Below are positions 43,328-51,139 of a DNA stretch of 59,507 nucleotides, in pieces. The position numbers were made by a program, and so were the translations under genes. Position 1 is the first letter of the stretch. Every line of letters begins with the position of its first letter. Source of the stretch: Candidatus Sabulitectum sp. (lineage in GTDB: Bacteria > Fermentibacterota > Fermentibacteria > Fermentibacterales > JCC-6). Where the stretch lies: NCBI GenBank assembly GCA_023145375.1, contig JAGLDY010000007.1, forward strand, positions 68,391 to 127,897, in the 5' to 3' direction. A model generated the notes under the pieces. The model did not search any database. It had not been told where the DNA came from and saw nothing but the letters and a program-made list of their open reading frames with translations.

Positions 43328-44211
43328 GTCTTGTATCCCGCTCTCCGGAGCAGATCAAGGTCGTCTTCAAATTGGCTGCCTTCAGTTGTAAGCAATGTCC
43401 CTGTCATTATTCCGGTAACTCCGAATGAAAACATCTTTTCACTCATTTCATCAAGTTTGTTTCGGCCGGCACAGATCCTCAGTTCTGCTGAAGGATTCAC
43501 CATTCGGAACATTCCGATTATTCGCAAAAGTTTTTCGGTCGAAAGGTTTTCACCTTCAACAGATACGCCTTCAACAGGAACGAAAAAATTCAAAGCAATG
43601 GAATCGACCTCCAGTTCAAGCAGCGAGAATGCAAGATCAATTCTGTCTTCATCTGATTCTCCCATACCGATGATTCCACCTGAACAAACTGACATTCCTG
43701 CAAGTTTTGCTCTTCTTACAGTCATGGCCCTCTCGTCCCAGTTATGTGTTGTGCATACAGAGGGAAAGAATGCTGAGGATGTCTCCAGATTGTGATGGTA
43801 GCGTGATACCCCTGCAGCGTGCAACAGTTTCAATTCCCTGAATCCAAGGATTCCCAGAGACGCGCACAACTGGCAGTAGCCACTTCCTGCTGAAGCTGCG
43901 TCACATATTCGCTGAAACTCTTTTCCCCAAAGGCCTCTTCCGCTTGTTACCATTGAGAATCTGTGAACACCGGCATCTGAGTTTGAATGATGTGTATTAA
44001 TCAACTCATCCAGCTCCATCATGGGCTCACCACGACTACCTGACTGGGCACAGAATGCACAATCTTCTGAACAGGCTCCATTTTTCGCATTAACTATTGC
44101 ACACAGATCAACCCTGTTTCCAAATCGGGCAGAGCGGAGGTCGTTGCACATGATCTCTACCTGATCAAGCGGGGTAGTGGTAAGAATTTCAAGAACATTC
44201 TGTCTATTCAT
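43324..44211 (-). CDS. bioB: Biotin synthase
   Basis: A 295-residue radical SAM enzyme that inserts sulfur into dethiobiotin. CSEDCAFC (C47, C51, C54) binds the [4Fe-4S]-SAM cluster; YCQLCASLGI, then THNWDERAMTVRRAKLAG and VCSGGIIGMGESDED match the [2Fe-2S]-binding part. Length is a little below E. coli BioB (346) because the N-terminal segment is shorter. It overlaps birA by 8 bases. Confidence 0.95.
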   Translation of the reverse strand: MNRQNVLEILTTTPLDQVEIMCNDLRSARFGNRVDLCAIVNAKNGACSEDCAFCAQSGSRGEPMMELDELINTHHSNSDAGVHRFSMVTSGRGLWGKEFQRICDAASAGSGYCQLCASLGILGFRELKLLHAAGVSRYHHNLETSSAFFPSVCTTHNWDERAMTVRRAKLAGMSVCSGGIIGMGESDEDRIDLAFSLLELEVDSIALNFFVPVEGVSVEGENLSTEKLLRIIGMFRMVNPSAELRICAGRNKLDEMSEKMFSFGVTGIMTGTLLTTEGSQFEDDLDLLRRAGYKT

Positions 44212-44974
44212 TGTCTTTCCATGTCAGATATAGCTTTTCAAATTCCTCCAGGGAAGCTACGGTGAACTCAGCCCTGGAGAGCATCTTTCCAGTAAGCGAG
44301 AACAGTGACCCTGCACCGGAGGCGTTTTCGCTGTGAGATACATTAAGCCCAATTCCAACAGCCATATGGTGAATGCGATCTATCTCACCTCGTACATCGC
44401 ACAGGACACCTCCCAGTTTTTTCTCATGGAAGAACAAACCGTCGCTGTTGAACAGGAAGCCGGATTCCGGAAAGAAACGAATAACGCTGAGATAGAGAGA
44501 TTCAAGAGCAAGATCTGCGATCTCTTTTGCCCGGGCAAGGGAAACCTCCGGGCGAATCAGAATTGACAGATATAGATTCTTCCCCGAGGGACTAGACCAC
44601 GTTTCGCCATTTCTAGCCTTACCGGAAGATTGCATACTGGCGGTTACCACTGTCCCTGAAGGAGCTCCGGACAATCCAAGCGTCATAGCTCTATCATTGG
44701 TTGAGGATATTTGTTCATGGTACTCGATGGTCTTGCCAATTAACGATGTGCTCAGCAGAGATGAAAGCACTGGAGCGGATGGAACATCAGGTACAGACTC
44801 CAGCTTGTAACCCTTGTTAGTGGAGGCGGAAACATCGAATCCCATATTACGGAGATTCTTTACACATTTCCATACAGAGGCCCTGGTCACCCCAAGTGTT
44901 TTGGCGATTTCCTCTCCAGAGACATAACCACTGGAACTCCTCAGAATTTGTGCAACAGCGACGGAATACCCCAT
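44204..44974 (-). CDS. birA: Bifunctional biotin ligase / biotin operon repressor
   Basis: A 256-residue group II BirA. Residues 1-65 are a winged helix (GEEIAKTLGVTRASVWKCVKNL). The catalytic part has ISSTNDRAM, the biotinoyl-AMP loop SGKARNGETWSSPSGKNLY and KLGGVLCDVRGE, with GIGLNVSH at the end of the core. It attaches biotin to carboxylases and, as the dimer with biotinoyl-AMP, should repress the bio genes. It heads the biotin operon and starts at ATG 44974 behind GGAGG. The candidate operator is about 60-90 bases upstream. Confidence 0.94.
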   Translation of the reverse strand: MGYSVAVAQILRSSSGYVSGEEIAKTLGVTRASVWKCVKNLRNMGFDVSASTNKGYKLESVPDVPSAPVLSSLLSTSLIGKTIEYHEQISSTNDRAMTLGLSGAPSGTVVTASMQSSGKARNGETWSSPSGKNLYLSILIRPEVSLARAKEIADLALESLYLSVIRFFPESGFLFNSDGLFFHEKKLGGVLCDVRGEIDRIHHMAVGIGLNVSHSENASGAGSLFSLTGKMLSRAEFTVASLEEFEKLYLTWKDNE

Positions 44975-45030
44975 TCAAACCTCCGGATGAGAATAAGAAC
45001 AAGGGGGAAAATGACGGCATAACTCAAGAT

Positions 45031-45061
45031 TGTCAACCATATGCTTAATGTGATATACAAT
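45031..45061 (-). promoter_or_regulatory. Candidate BirA operator over the birA promoter
   Basis: TTGTCAACC (45031-45039) and the partly matching half-site GATATACAA (45053-45061) flank a 13-base spacer. The first half fits the BirA pattern TTGTnAACC, the second is weaker and the spacer is one or two bases shorter than usual. On the minus strand TTGACA (45037-45032) overlaps the better half-site and could be a -35 box. Confidence 0.4.
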
Positions 45062-45295
45062 CGTCAGAAAAAAACCACCGGATCATAATGTCAGCGCAGT
45101 TTTGAGCTGTTTCAGCTTTTTCTTATACGCTCCGTTTTCCACAGAATTGATATCATCATGCATGGTTCTTAAAGAAACCAGTGAATCTCTCTTTAAACCC
45201 AGTTCTTCTTATCTGAAAATGTTAGATCAATGCAACTTTTATGAAACGCTGGAATATATTGTATGCCAGTTATATAGGTTGTGTTTTATCAGGGG

Positions 45296-45324
45296 TTTAC
45301 AGATGTCATATTTTGCTACATAAT
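45296..45324 (+). promoter_or_regulatory. Candidate promoter of the hydrogenase operon
   Basis: TTTACA (45296-45301), a 17-base spacer, then CATAAT (45319-45324). Each box matches five of six consensus bases. If real, the first gene has a leader of about 350 bases. Confidence 0.45.
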
Positions 45325-45680
45325 CCGATATTAGAGATGGAAATGCCAATGCTTTCGTATTGATGTTGTTCCAGTGACCTTGAATTGATTTGAAGATGCA
45401 TCAAATGCACAGGTTTAGATTAGATCTTTTATGAGCGGTGAACCTTCAGGATCGGGTTCATCTAAGGTTTTAAGGATAAGCAGCAGTACAGGAACTCTGA
45501 AATTCTATTCCTGGTGGAATGGGGGCTGGGACAAGCCAGGATCCCGAACTGAATGAACAGCTTAAAAGTTAACAGTAATTTCGGGAGAAGCTGATCATTA
45601 TCATGCAGGAAGATATTGGTCATGTCAGGTTTCCGGAATTTGTCGTTTTGTACACTCATGAAAAAGAGCTGAGGTAATTA

Positions 45681-47498
45681 ATGACAGAAAATTTCGAAAA
45701 AGCCATCAGGGAGATCTGTAGCGGGAACGCTGATGATCGCACGCGGATGATAGATATTGTCCGTGAGGTTCAACAGCTTTTTGGTCAGATTTCCGGCTCT
45801 GCGATGGATATCATCGCTGACGCGGTAAATTCTCACAGGGTGGAAGTTGAAAGCGTTGTTTCTTTCTATTCCTTCCTGTCAGAAAAACCTAAAGGTAAAT
45901 TTGTTATTCGCTTATGCAACGATGTGATAGACAAGATGCAGGGCGTTGGCAAGGTTGCTAAGGCATTCCAGGAAGAGCTTGGCATTAATTTTGGAGAATC
46001 CACACCGGATGGAAAGTTCACTCTGGAATGGACTCCGTGTATAGGTATGTGCGATCAGGCACCTGCCGCTCTTGTGAACGATAAGATGATGACTCGACTT
46101 TCCAGCGATTCAGCCAGGGAGATCGTTAAGTCACTGAAGGAAAATGAAGATGAGTATCGTCTGATACACATGCTGGGTGACGGCAATAACGCTAATCCAC
46201 TGGTTAATTCTATGGTAAGCAATAATATACGGGAAAAAGGCCCAGTTATTTTTGCCAAATTCGAGGCGGGGAAAGCTATCCATAAGGCGCTGTCCATGTC
46301 TCCTGTGGAGGTTATCCGGGACATTAAGACTGCCCGTCTTCGAGGTCGTGGCGGAGCCGGATTCCCGACTGGCATGAAATGGGAATTTACCCGTGGTGCA
46401 GAAGGTGACAACAAGGTTGTTATCTGTAATGCAGACGAGGGTGAGCCGGGAACATTCAAAGACCGTACCATTCTCACCGAGAAACCCGATCTTATGTTTG
46501 AGGGTATGGCTATAGCAGGATACGCTATTGGTGCAAAAACAGGTGTTCTTTACCTTAGAGGAGAATATGCCTATCTCAGACCGTTCCTGGAGAATGTCCT
46601 TGCAGATCGCAGAAACAAAAAACTGCTTGGCATAAGCATTCTCGGGAAAACAGGTTTCGATTTTGATATAAGGATCCAGATGGGGGCCGGTGCCTATATA
46701 TGCGGTGAGGAAACTGCACTTATCAGCTCATGCGAGGGGCTTCGTGGAGATCCGAAGAATCGTCCTCCATTTCCTGCGCAGAAGGGGTACCTGACCCTCC
46801 CGACTTCCGTGAACAATGTGGAGACATTCTGCTGTGTTGCGCAGATCCTTGACAAGGGTGCCGGCTGGTTTGCGGAAATGGGATCTACCGGATCCACAGG
46901 AACAAAACTACTCAGTATTTCAGGCGACTGCACAAGACCTGGCGTTTACGAACTGCCATTTGGTACTACAGTTGCAGAGATGCTGGTTAAGGCCGGTGCA
47001 GAGGATGCCTACGCAGTTCAGATGGGTGGACCATCCGGCCAGCTTATCGGCGAGGCTGATTTCCACCGGAAGATCTGTTACGATGATGTTGCAACAGGTG
47101 GTGCTGTGATGGTCTTTAACAACGATCGTAATCCACTGGAAATAGCTCACGAGTTCATGGAATTCTTTTGTGAAGAAAGCTGTGGCTACTGTACTCCATG
47201 CCGTGTGGGCAACGAGCTTCTGAAAGAACGTCTTCAAGTGATCATAAACGGCAAAGGTACGCCTGACGATCTTGACTACCTTGAGCAGCTTGGTAAGACC
47301 ATTAGTGTGGCCAGCCGTTGCGGTCTCGGGCAGACTTCTGCAAATCCGGTTCTTACTTCATTGAAGAATTTTCGCGGTGATTACGAGAAGCTTGTAAAGG
47401 AAAACAAGGATGGTATGCAGCGTACCTTTGACATTCACAAGGCACTTGCCACCGGTGAAGATCTTCAGGGACGCAAGTCCGTGATTTACGCTGAGTAA
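45681..47498 (+). CDS. hoxF: NAD(H)-oxidising diaphorase large subunit, HoxF (NuoE-NuoF fusion)
   Basis: A 605-residue subunit joining an N-terminal NuoE-like thioredoxin-fold domain (about 1-150) to a NuoF-like domain. LRGRGGAGFPTGMKW binds FMN and NAD(H), ICGEETALISS belongs to the same site, and ESCGYCTPC plus a later SRCGLGQ holds the [4Fe-4S] cluster. It exchanges electrons between NAD(H) and the hydrogenase. In the NuoE part C79, C120 and C124 are present, but Asp84 stands where the second cysteine of C-x4-C belongs. A separate hoxE is absent. ATG 45681 is preceded by GAGG. Confidence 0.92.
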   Translation: MTENFEKAIREICSGNADDRTRMIDIVREVQQLFGQISGSAMDIIADAVNSHRVEVESVVSFYSFLSEKPKGKFVIRLCNDVIDKMQGVGKVAKAFQEELGINFGESTPDGKFTLEWTPCIGMCDQAPAALVNDKMMTRLSSDSAREIVKSLKENEDEYRLIHMLGDGNNANPLVNSMVSNNIREKGPVIFAKFEAGKAIHKALSMSPVEVIRDIKTARLRGRGGAGFPTGMKWEFTRGAEGDNKVVICNADEGEPGTFKDRTILTEKPDLMFEGMAIAGYAIGAKTGVLYLRGEYAYLRPFLENVLADRRNKKLLGISILGKTGFDFDIRIQMGAGAYICGEETALISSCEGLRGDPKNRPPFPAQKGYLTLPTSVNNVETFCCVAQILDKGAGWFAEMGSTGSTGTKLLSISGDCTRPGVYELPFGTTVAEMLVKAGAEDAYAVQMGGPSGQLIGEADFHRKICYDDVATGGAVMVFNNDRNPLEIAHEFMEFFCEESCGYCTPCRVGNELLKERLQVIINGKGTPDDLDYLEQLGKTISVASRCGLGQTSANPVLTSLKNFRGDYEKLVKENKDGMQRTFDIHKALATGEDLQGRKSVIYAE

Positions 47499-47511
47499 GG
47501 AAGGGTTCTAA

Positions 47512-48228
47512 ATGAGCGAAAAAATAAAGTTCACCATTGATGGAGTGGAGATAGAGGCCACAGCCGGTCAGACTATCATGCAGGCTGCAGATGAAGCCGG
47601 GATCTATATTCCGCGTCTTTGTGCACACAAAGACCTGCTTCCCTTCGGAAGCTGCCGGGTGTGCACAGTTATGGTTAATGATCGACCTCAGGCAGCCTGT
47701 ACACAACCTGTTTCACCGGGTATGAATGTTGAAAGCGAAACCGAAGAGCTTCGCCAGATCCGTGTAAACCTGGTTGAGATGCTTTTTGTTGAGGGCAATC
47801 ACTATTGTCCTTTCTGCGAGAAGAGCGGCAACTGCGAGCTTCAGGCTCTTGGTTACAGGCTTGGTATGCTTGCTCCCAAATATCCGTACATGTTTAACAA
47901 ACATGATATCGATGCCAGTCATCCGGATATTTACATCGATCACAACCGATGCATTCTTTGTGCCCGGTGCATCCGTTCTTCCAAAGAACTGGACGGCAAG
48001 AATGTATTCCAGTTCGTTGGTCGCGGCATTCACAAGAGAGTGGCTTTTAACTCTGATACGGACCTTGCTGCCACGGATGTTTCTGTCACAGATAAGGCAA
48101 TAGAGAATTGTCCGGTTGGAGCTATTCTCAAAAAGCGCACTGCTTACGCTGTTCCCATTGGGAAACGCAAGTATGACTCACAGCCGATCGGATCTGACAT
48201 CGAAGCTCTCAGAGCTGAAGTAAAGTAA
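47512..48228 (+). CDS. hoxU: Hydrogenase diaphorase iron-sulfur subunit HoxU
   Basis: A 238-residue Fe-S subunit like the N-terminal part of NuoG. A [2Fe-2S] domain (C37, C48, C51, C63), a His/Cys [4Fe-4S] motif (H97, C99, C102, C108), and a further ferredoxin cluster (C147, C150, C153, C200) give the electron wire between HoxF and the NiFe subunits. It starts at ATG 47512 with AAGGAAGGG upstream and follows hoxF by 13 bases. Confidence 0.93.
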   Translation: MSEKIKFTIDGVEIEATAGQTIMQAADEAGIYIPRLCAHKDLLPFGSCRVCTVMVNDRPQAACTQPVSPGMNVESETEELRQIRVNLVEMLFVEGNHYCPFCEKSGNCELQALGYRLGMLAPKYPYMFNKHDIDASHPDIYIDHNRCILCARCIRSSKELDGKNVFQFVGRGIHKRVAFNSDTDLAATDVSVTDKAIENCPVGAILKKRTAYAVPIGKRKYDSQPIGSDIEALRAEVK

Positions 48229-48244
48229 GGAAGGGGTATAGATT

Positions 48245-48790
48245 ATGGCAAAACCAAAAATAGCTACCGCATCACTTGCTGGTTGCTTCGGTTGTCATAT
48301 GTCCCTTCTGGACATTGATGATCGTATTCTGAAACTTGTTGAACTGGTGGATTTTGACAAGTCCCCGGTTGATGATATCAAGAAGTTCACCGGTCGCATC
48401 GCTGTTGGTCTCATTGAAGGCGGATGCTGCAATGAGGAGAATGTACACAACCTTCAGTATTTTCGCGAGAACTGTGACATTCTTATTTCTTTGGGAGAGT
48501 GTGCGATAATGGGTGGAATTCCCGCTATGCGCAACACCATTCCACTGAAAGAGTGTCTTGATGAAGCGTACCTTAACGGTCCAACTGTTTACAATCCAAC
48601 TGGAAAGATCCCTGGAGACAAGGAGCTTCCTCTTATTCTTGATAAGGTATACCCCTGTCACGAAGTTGTGAAAATGGATTACCATCTGCCGGGCTGCCCC
48701 CCGTCAGCGGATCTTATCTGGCAGGCACTGGTCGCATTGCTTGAGAACAAGCCCATGGACCTGCCTTACGAAGTCATCAAGTATGATTGA
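48245..48790 (+). CDS. hoxY: [NiFe] hydrogenase small subunit HoxY
   Basis: A 181-residue small subunit that binds the proximal [4Fe-4S] cluster. Its ligands are C14 and C17 in AGCFGCHMS, C86 in LGECA, and C151 in GCPPSAD. There is no twin-arginine signal and no long C-terminal ferredoxin domain, so it is cytoplasmic, as in group 3 enzymes. It sits 16 bases after hoxU with AAGGAAGGGG upstream of ATG 48245. Confidence 0.93.
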   Translation: MAKPKIATASLAGCFGCHMSLLDIDDRILKLVELVDFDKSPVDDIKKFTGRIAVGLIEGGCCNEENVHNLQYFRENCDILISLGECAIMGGIPAMRNTIPLKECLDEAYLNGPTVYNPTGKIPGDKELPLILDKVYPCHEVVKMDYHLPGCPPSADLIWQALVALLENKPMDLPYEVIKYD

Positions 48791-48807
48791 TATAAAGGAG
48801 GATCATC

Positions 48808-50238
48808 TTGGGTGCTACTAAGAAAATTATTATAGAGCCGGTAACCAGGGTGGAGGGACACGGAAAAGTCTCCATCCTGCTGGATGAAAATGGACAGGTT
48901 ACAAGAGCAAGGTTGCATATTGTGGAGTTTCGAGGATTTGAACGGTTTATTCAGGGTCGCCCGTACTGGGAAGTTCCTGTGACTGTGCAGCGTCTCTGCG
49001 GTATCTGCCCTGTGTCACATCATCTGGCTGCTGCCAAGGCAATGGATGTTATAGTCGGCGCGGATAAACTCACTCCCACAGCTGAAAAAATGCGTCGTCT
49101 GATGCACTACGGTCAGACGTATCAGTCACACGCGCTGCACTTCTTTCACCTGGTATCTCCTGACCTGCTATTTGGTTTTGATGCCGATCCGGCGATCAGA
49201 AATATCATAGGTGTTATCAAGAAGTACCCTGAGCTCGCTGTTCAGGGAGTTATGATGAGGAAGTTTGGTCAGGAGGTCATCAGACTTACTGCTGGAAAGA
49301 AGATACACGGCACCGGAGCGATCCCCGGTGGTATCAACAAGAATCTCAGTATTCCAGAGCGTGACTTCCTTCTCAAGGACATGGATCAACAGATCGAGTG
49401 GTCCCGTGGTGCTCTCAAGATTGCTATGGATTACACAGTTGAGCATCTTGAAGATCTCAGCGACTTCGGTGCCTTCGACTCCAGCCATCTTTCTCTTATC
49501 AGAGAAGATGGAGCCATGGATCTGTATGACGGCGGTATAAGGATGATCGATTCCGAAGGTAACAAGATCATTGATCATTTTGATTACCAGAATTACTCAG
49601 ACATTATTGCCGAAGAAGTCAAAGACTGGTCGTACATGAAGTTCCCCTTCATCAAGGATATGGGAACGGAAAATGGCTGGTACCGTGTGGGACCTTTGTC
49701 AAGAGTAAACACTGCCGACTTTATTGATACTCCTGAAGCAGAGATCGCCCGGCAGGAGTTCAAAGCTCTCACAGGTGGAAAACCCAACAACCTCACCATG
49801 GCTTACCACTGGGCACGGATGATTGAGGTTCTTCATGCTGCTGAAAAGATGAAAGAGCTGCTTCTGGATGATGATCTTCAGGGCGAGGATCTTGTGGTAA
49901 AGGGTGAGCGTCGCTCCGAAGGTGTCGGCCTCATTGAAGCACCTCGCGGTACTCTGTTCCATCACTACAAAGTGAATGAGGATGATCAGGTAACAATGTG
50001 CAACCTCATTGTCTCCACCACAAGCAACAATGTACCCATGAACCTTGCTGTGGAAAAAGTGGCAAAGAAGTATCTTTCCGGAACTGAGATCACCGAGGGA
50101 CTCTTGAACCGGGTGGAAGTTGCCATAAGAGCCTATGACCCCTGTCTCTCATGCGCCACACATGCTCTTGGTAAGATGCCTCTTACCGTAAGCGTTGTGG
50201 ACCATAACGGTCAGATCGTGGACAAGAGATCCACCTGA
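48808..50238 (+). CDS. hoxH: [NiFe] hydrogenase large subunit HoxH
   Basis: A 476-residue subunit with the Ni-Fe site. RLCGICPVSHH (L1; C64, C67) and DPCLSCATH (L2; C446, C449) supply the four metal ligands. After the L2 His come 24 residues, the C-terminal extension normally cut by a specific protease once nickel is in place. TTG 48808 is the start after GGAGG (GGAGGATCATC then TTG). Together with HoxFUY it is an NAD-linked bidirectional enzyme of group 3d type. The stop shares one base with hoxW. Confidence 0.95.
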   Translation: MGATKKIIIEPVTRVEGHGKVSILLDENGQVTRARLHIVEFRGFERFIQGRPYWEVPVTVQRLCGICPVSHHLAAAKAMDVIVGADKLTPTAEKMRRLMHYGQTYQSHALHFFHLVSPDLLFGFDADPAIRNIIGVIKKYPELAVQGVMMRKFGQEVIRLTAGKKIHGTGAIPGGINKNLSIPERDFLLKDMDQQIEWSRGALKIAMDYTVEHLEDLSDFGAFDSSHLSLIREDGAMDLYDGGIRMIDSEGNKIIDHFDYQNYSDIIAEEVKDWSYMKFPFIKDMGTENGWYRVGPLSRVNTADFIDTPEAEIARQEFKALTGGKPNNLTMAYHWARMIEVLHAAEKMKELLLDDDLQGEDLVVKGERRSEGVGLIEAPRGTLFHHYKVNEDDQVTMCNLIVSTTSNNVPMNLAVEKVAKKYLSGTEITEGLLNRVEVAIRAYDPCLSCATHALGKMPLTVSVVDHNGQIVDKRST

Positions 50239-50720
50239 TGACTGGAACCGGTAAGAGAGTTCTTATAATCGGATACGGAAACCCCGGCCGTCTTGATGAC
50301 GGCCTGGGGCCCGTGTTTGCTGAGGAAATGGAAAAGCTGGAACTGGAAGGAGTCACCGTTGACTCCAACTATCAGCTGGCAGTTGAGGACTCGGCTGCAA
50401 TAGCAGAACATGATTATGTTGTGTTTGTTGATGCAGATATTTCATGTCCTGCGCCGTTTCGTTTCAGTCGTGTGGTTCCAAAGCACCACATGAGTTTTTC
50501 TTCCCACAGCATCAGTGCTGACGCACTGATGGCCATGGCGGAGGATCTGCTTTCAAGCAAAGCTGAGGGATACATGCTCGGTATAAGAGGATATGAGTTC
50601 AATGAGTTTGGTGAGCGTATATCGCAGAACGCCAGGAGGAATCTTGATGAAGCACTTGTTTTTATGAAACAGGCTCTTAAGGATTGCGATTTTGCAAAAT
50701 ATGTGAACAGGCAAGGATAA
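50238..50720 (+). CDS. hoxW: Hydrogenase maturation endopeptidase HoxW
   Basis: A 160-residue protease of the HyaD/HybD/HycI family. GYGNPGRLDDGLGP is the N-terminal motif with its metal-binding acidic residue; VDADISC and the SSHSISADAL His follow. It should remove the HoxH C-terminal peptide after nickel insertion. TGATG overlap with hoxH. Its C-terminal about 30 residues (NLDEALVFMKQALKDC) are helical, as in the family. Confidence 0.88.
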   Translation: MTGTGKRVLIIGYGNPGRLDDGLGPVFAEEMEKLELEGVTVDSNYQLAVEDSAAIAEHDYVVFVDADISCPAPFRFSRVVPKHHMSFSSHSISADALMAMAEDLLSSKAEGYMLGIRGYEFNEFGERISQNARRNLDEALVFMKQALKDCDFAKYVNRQG

Positions 50721-50761
50721 ATGCATCGCTGGAACTGTGCAGATCGAAATGGGGATGAGTT

Positions 50762-51139
50762 ATGAAAGATGGAAAACACGTTGTTCTCTGTGTTGATGAT
50801 GATGTCGATATGCTGGATGCCTTGAAGATACTTGTGGAGAGCTTCGGCTACAGTTTTGTCAGTGCATCCAGTGCTGAAGAGGGACTCAAAATGTTCAAAT
50901 CAGAAAAACCTGACCTTGTAATGGCTGACCTGATGATGGAGGAAGTTGATTCGGGCACCGGACTTGCAAAGGATCTTAAACTCGCAGGCTGTTCAGTTCC
51001 GATCTTTCTCCTTAGTTCAGTTGGTGATGCCCTCAGGAATAATGCAAACTACGCTGATCTTTCTCTTACAGGAGTTTTCCAGAAGCCCATCCAGCCGGAT
51101 GTTCTTGCAAGAACCCTTAAGAAAGAGCTGGGAAGCTGA
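50762..51139 (+). CDS. Stand-alone receiver-domain response regulator in the hydrogenase operon
   Basis: A 125-residue single receiver domain with no output domain. CVDDD (acidic pocket, D12/D13), D56 in MADLM as phosphoacceptor, S85 in LLSSV and K108 in FQKP are complete, so it can be phosphorylated. It sits between hoxW and hypF, and its stop overlaps the hypF start codon (CTGA). No histidine kinase is in the window. It may act by protein-protein contact rather than DNA binding. Start ATG 50762 after a G-rich site. Confidence 0.88.
   Translation: MKDGKHVVLCVDDDVDMLDALKILVESFGYSFVSASSAEEGLKMFKSEKPDLVMADLMMEEVDSGTGLAKDLKLAGCSVPIFLLSSVGDALRNNANYADLSLTGVFQKPIQPDVLARTLKKELGS

Larger units (their letters stand above)
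44975..45680. other. 706-base divergent region between birA and hoxF
   Basis: Contains the candidate BirA operator near birA, a candidate hoxF promoter at 45296-45324 and about 350 bases of leader. Three short open frames here (45102-45323, 45462-45659 minus, and 45431-45556) lack good ribosome-binding sites; I cannot support them as genes. An imperfect repeat TTTGA-N7-TCAAA (45389-45405) encloses the palindrome GATGCATC (45395-45402). Confidence 0.5.

Noticed and set aside
45102-45323. 73-residue open frame upstream of hoxF
   Set aside because: Contains the likely promoter, has no ribosome-binding site and no recognisable motif.
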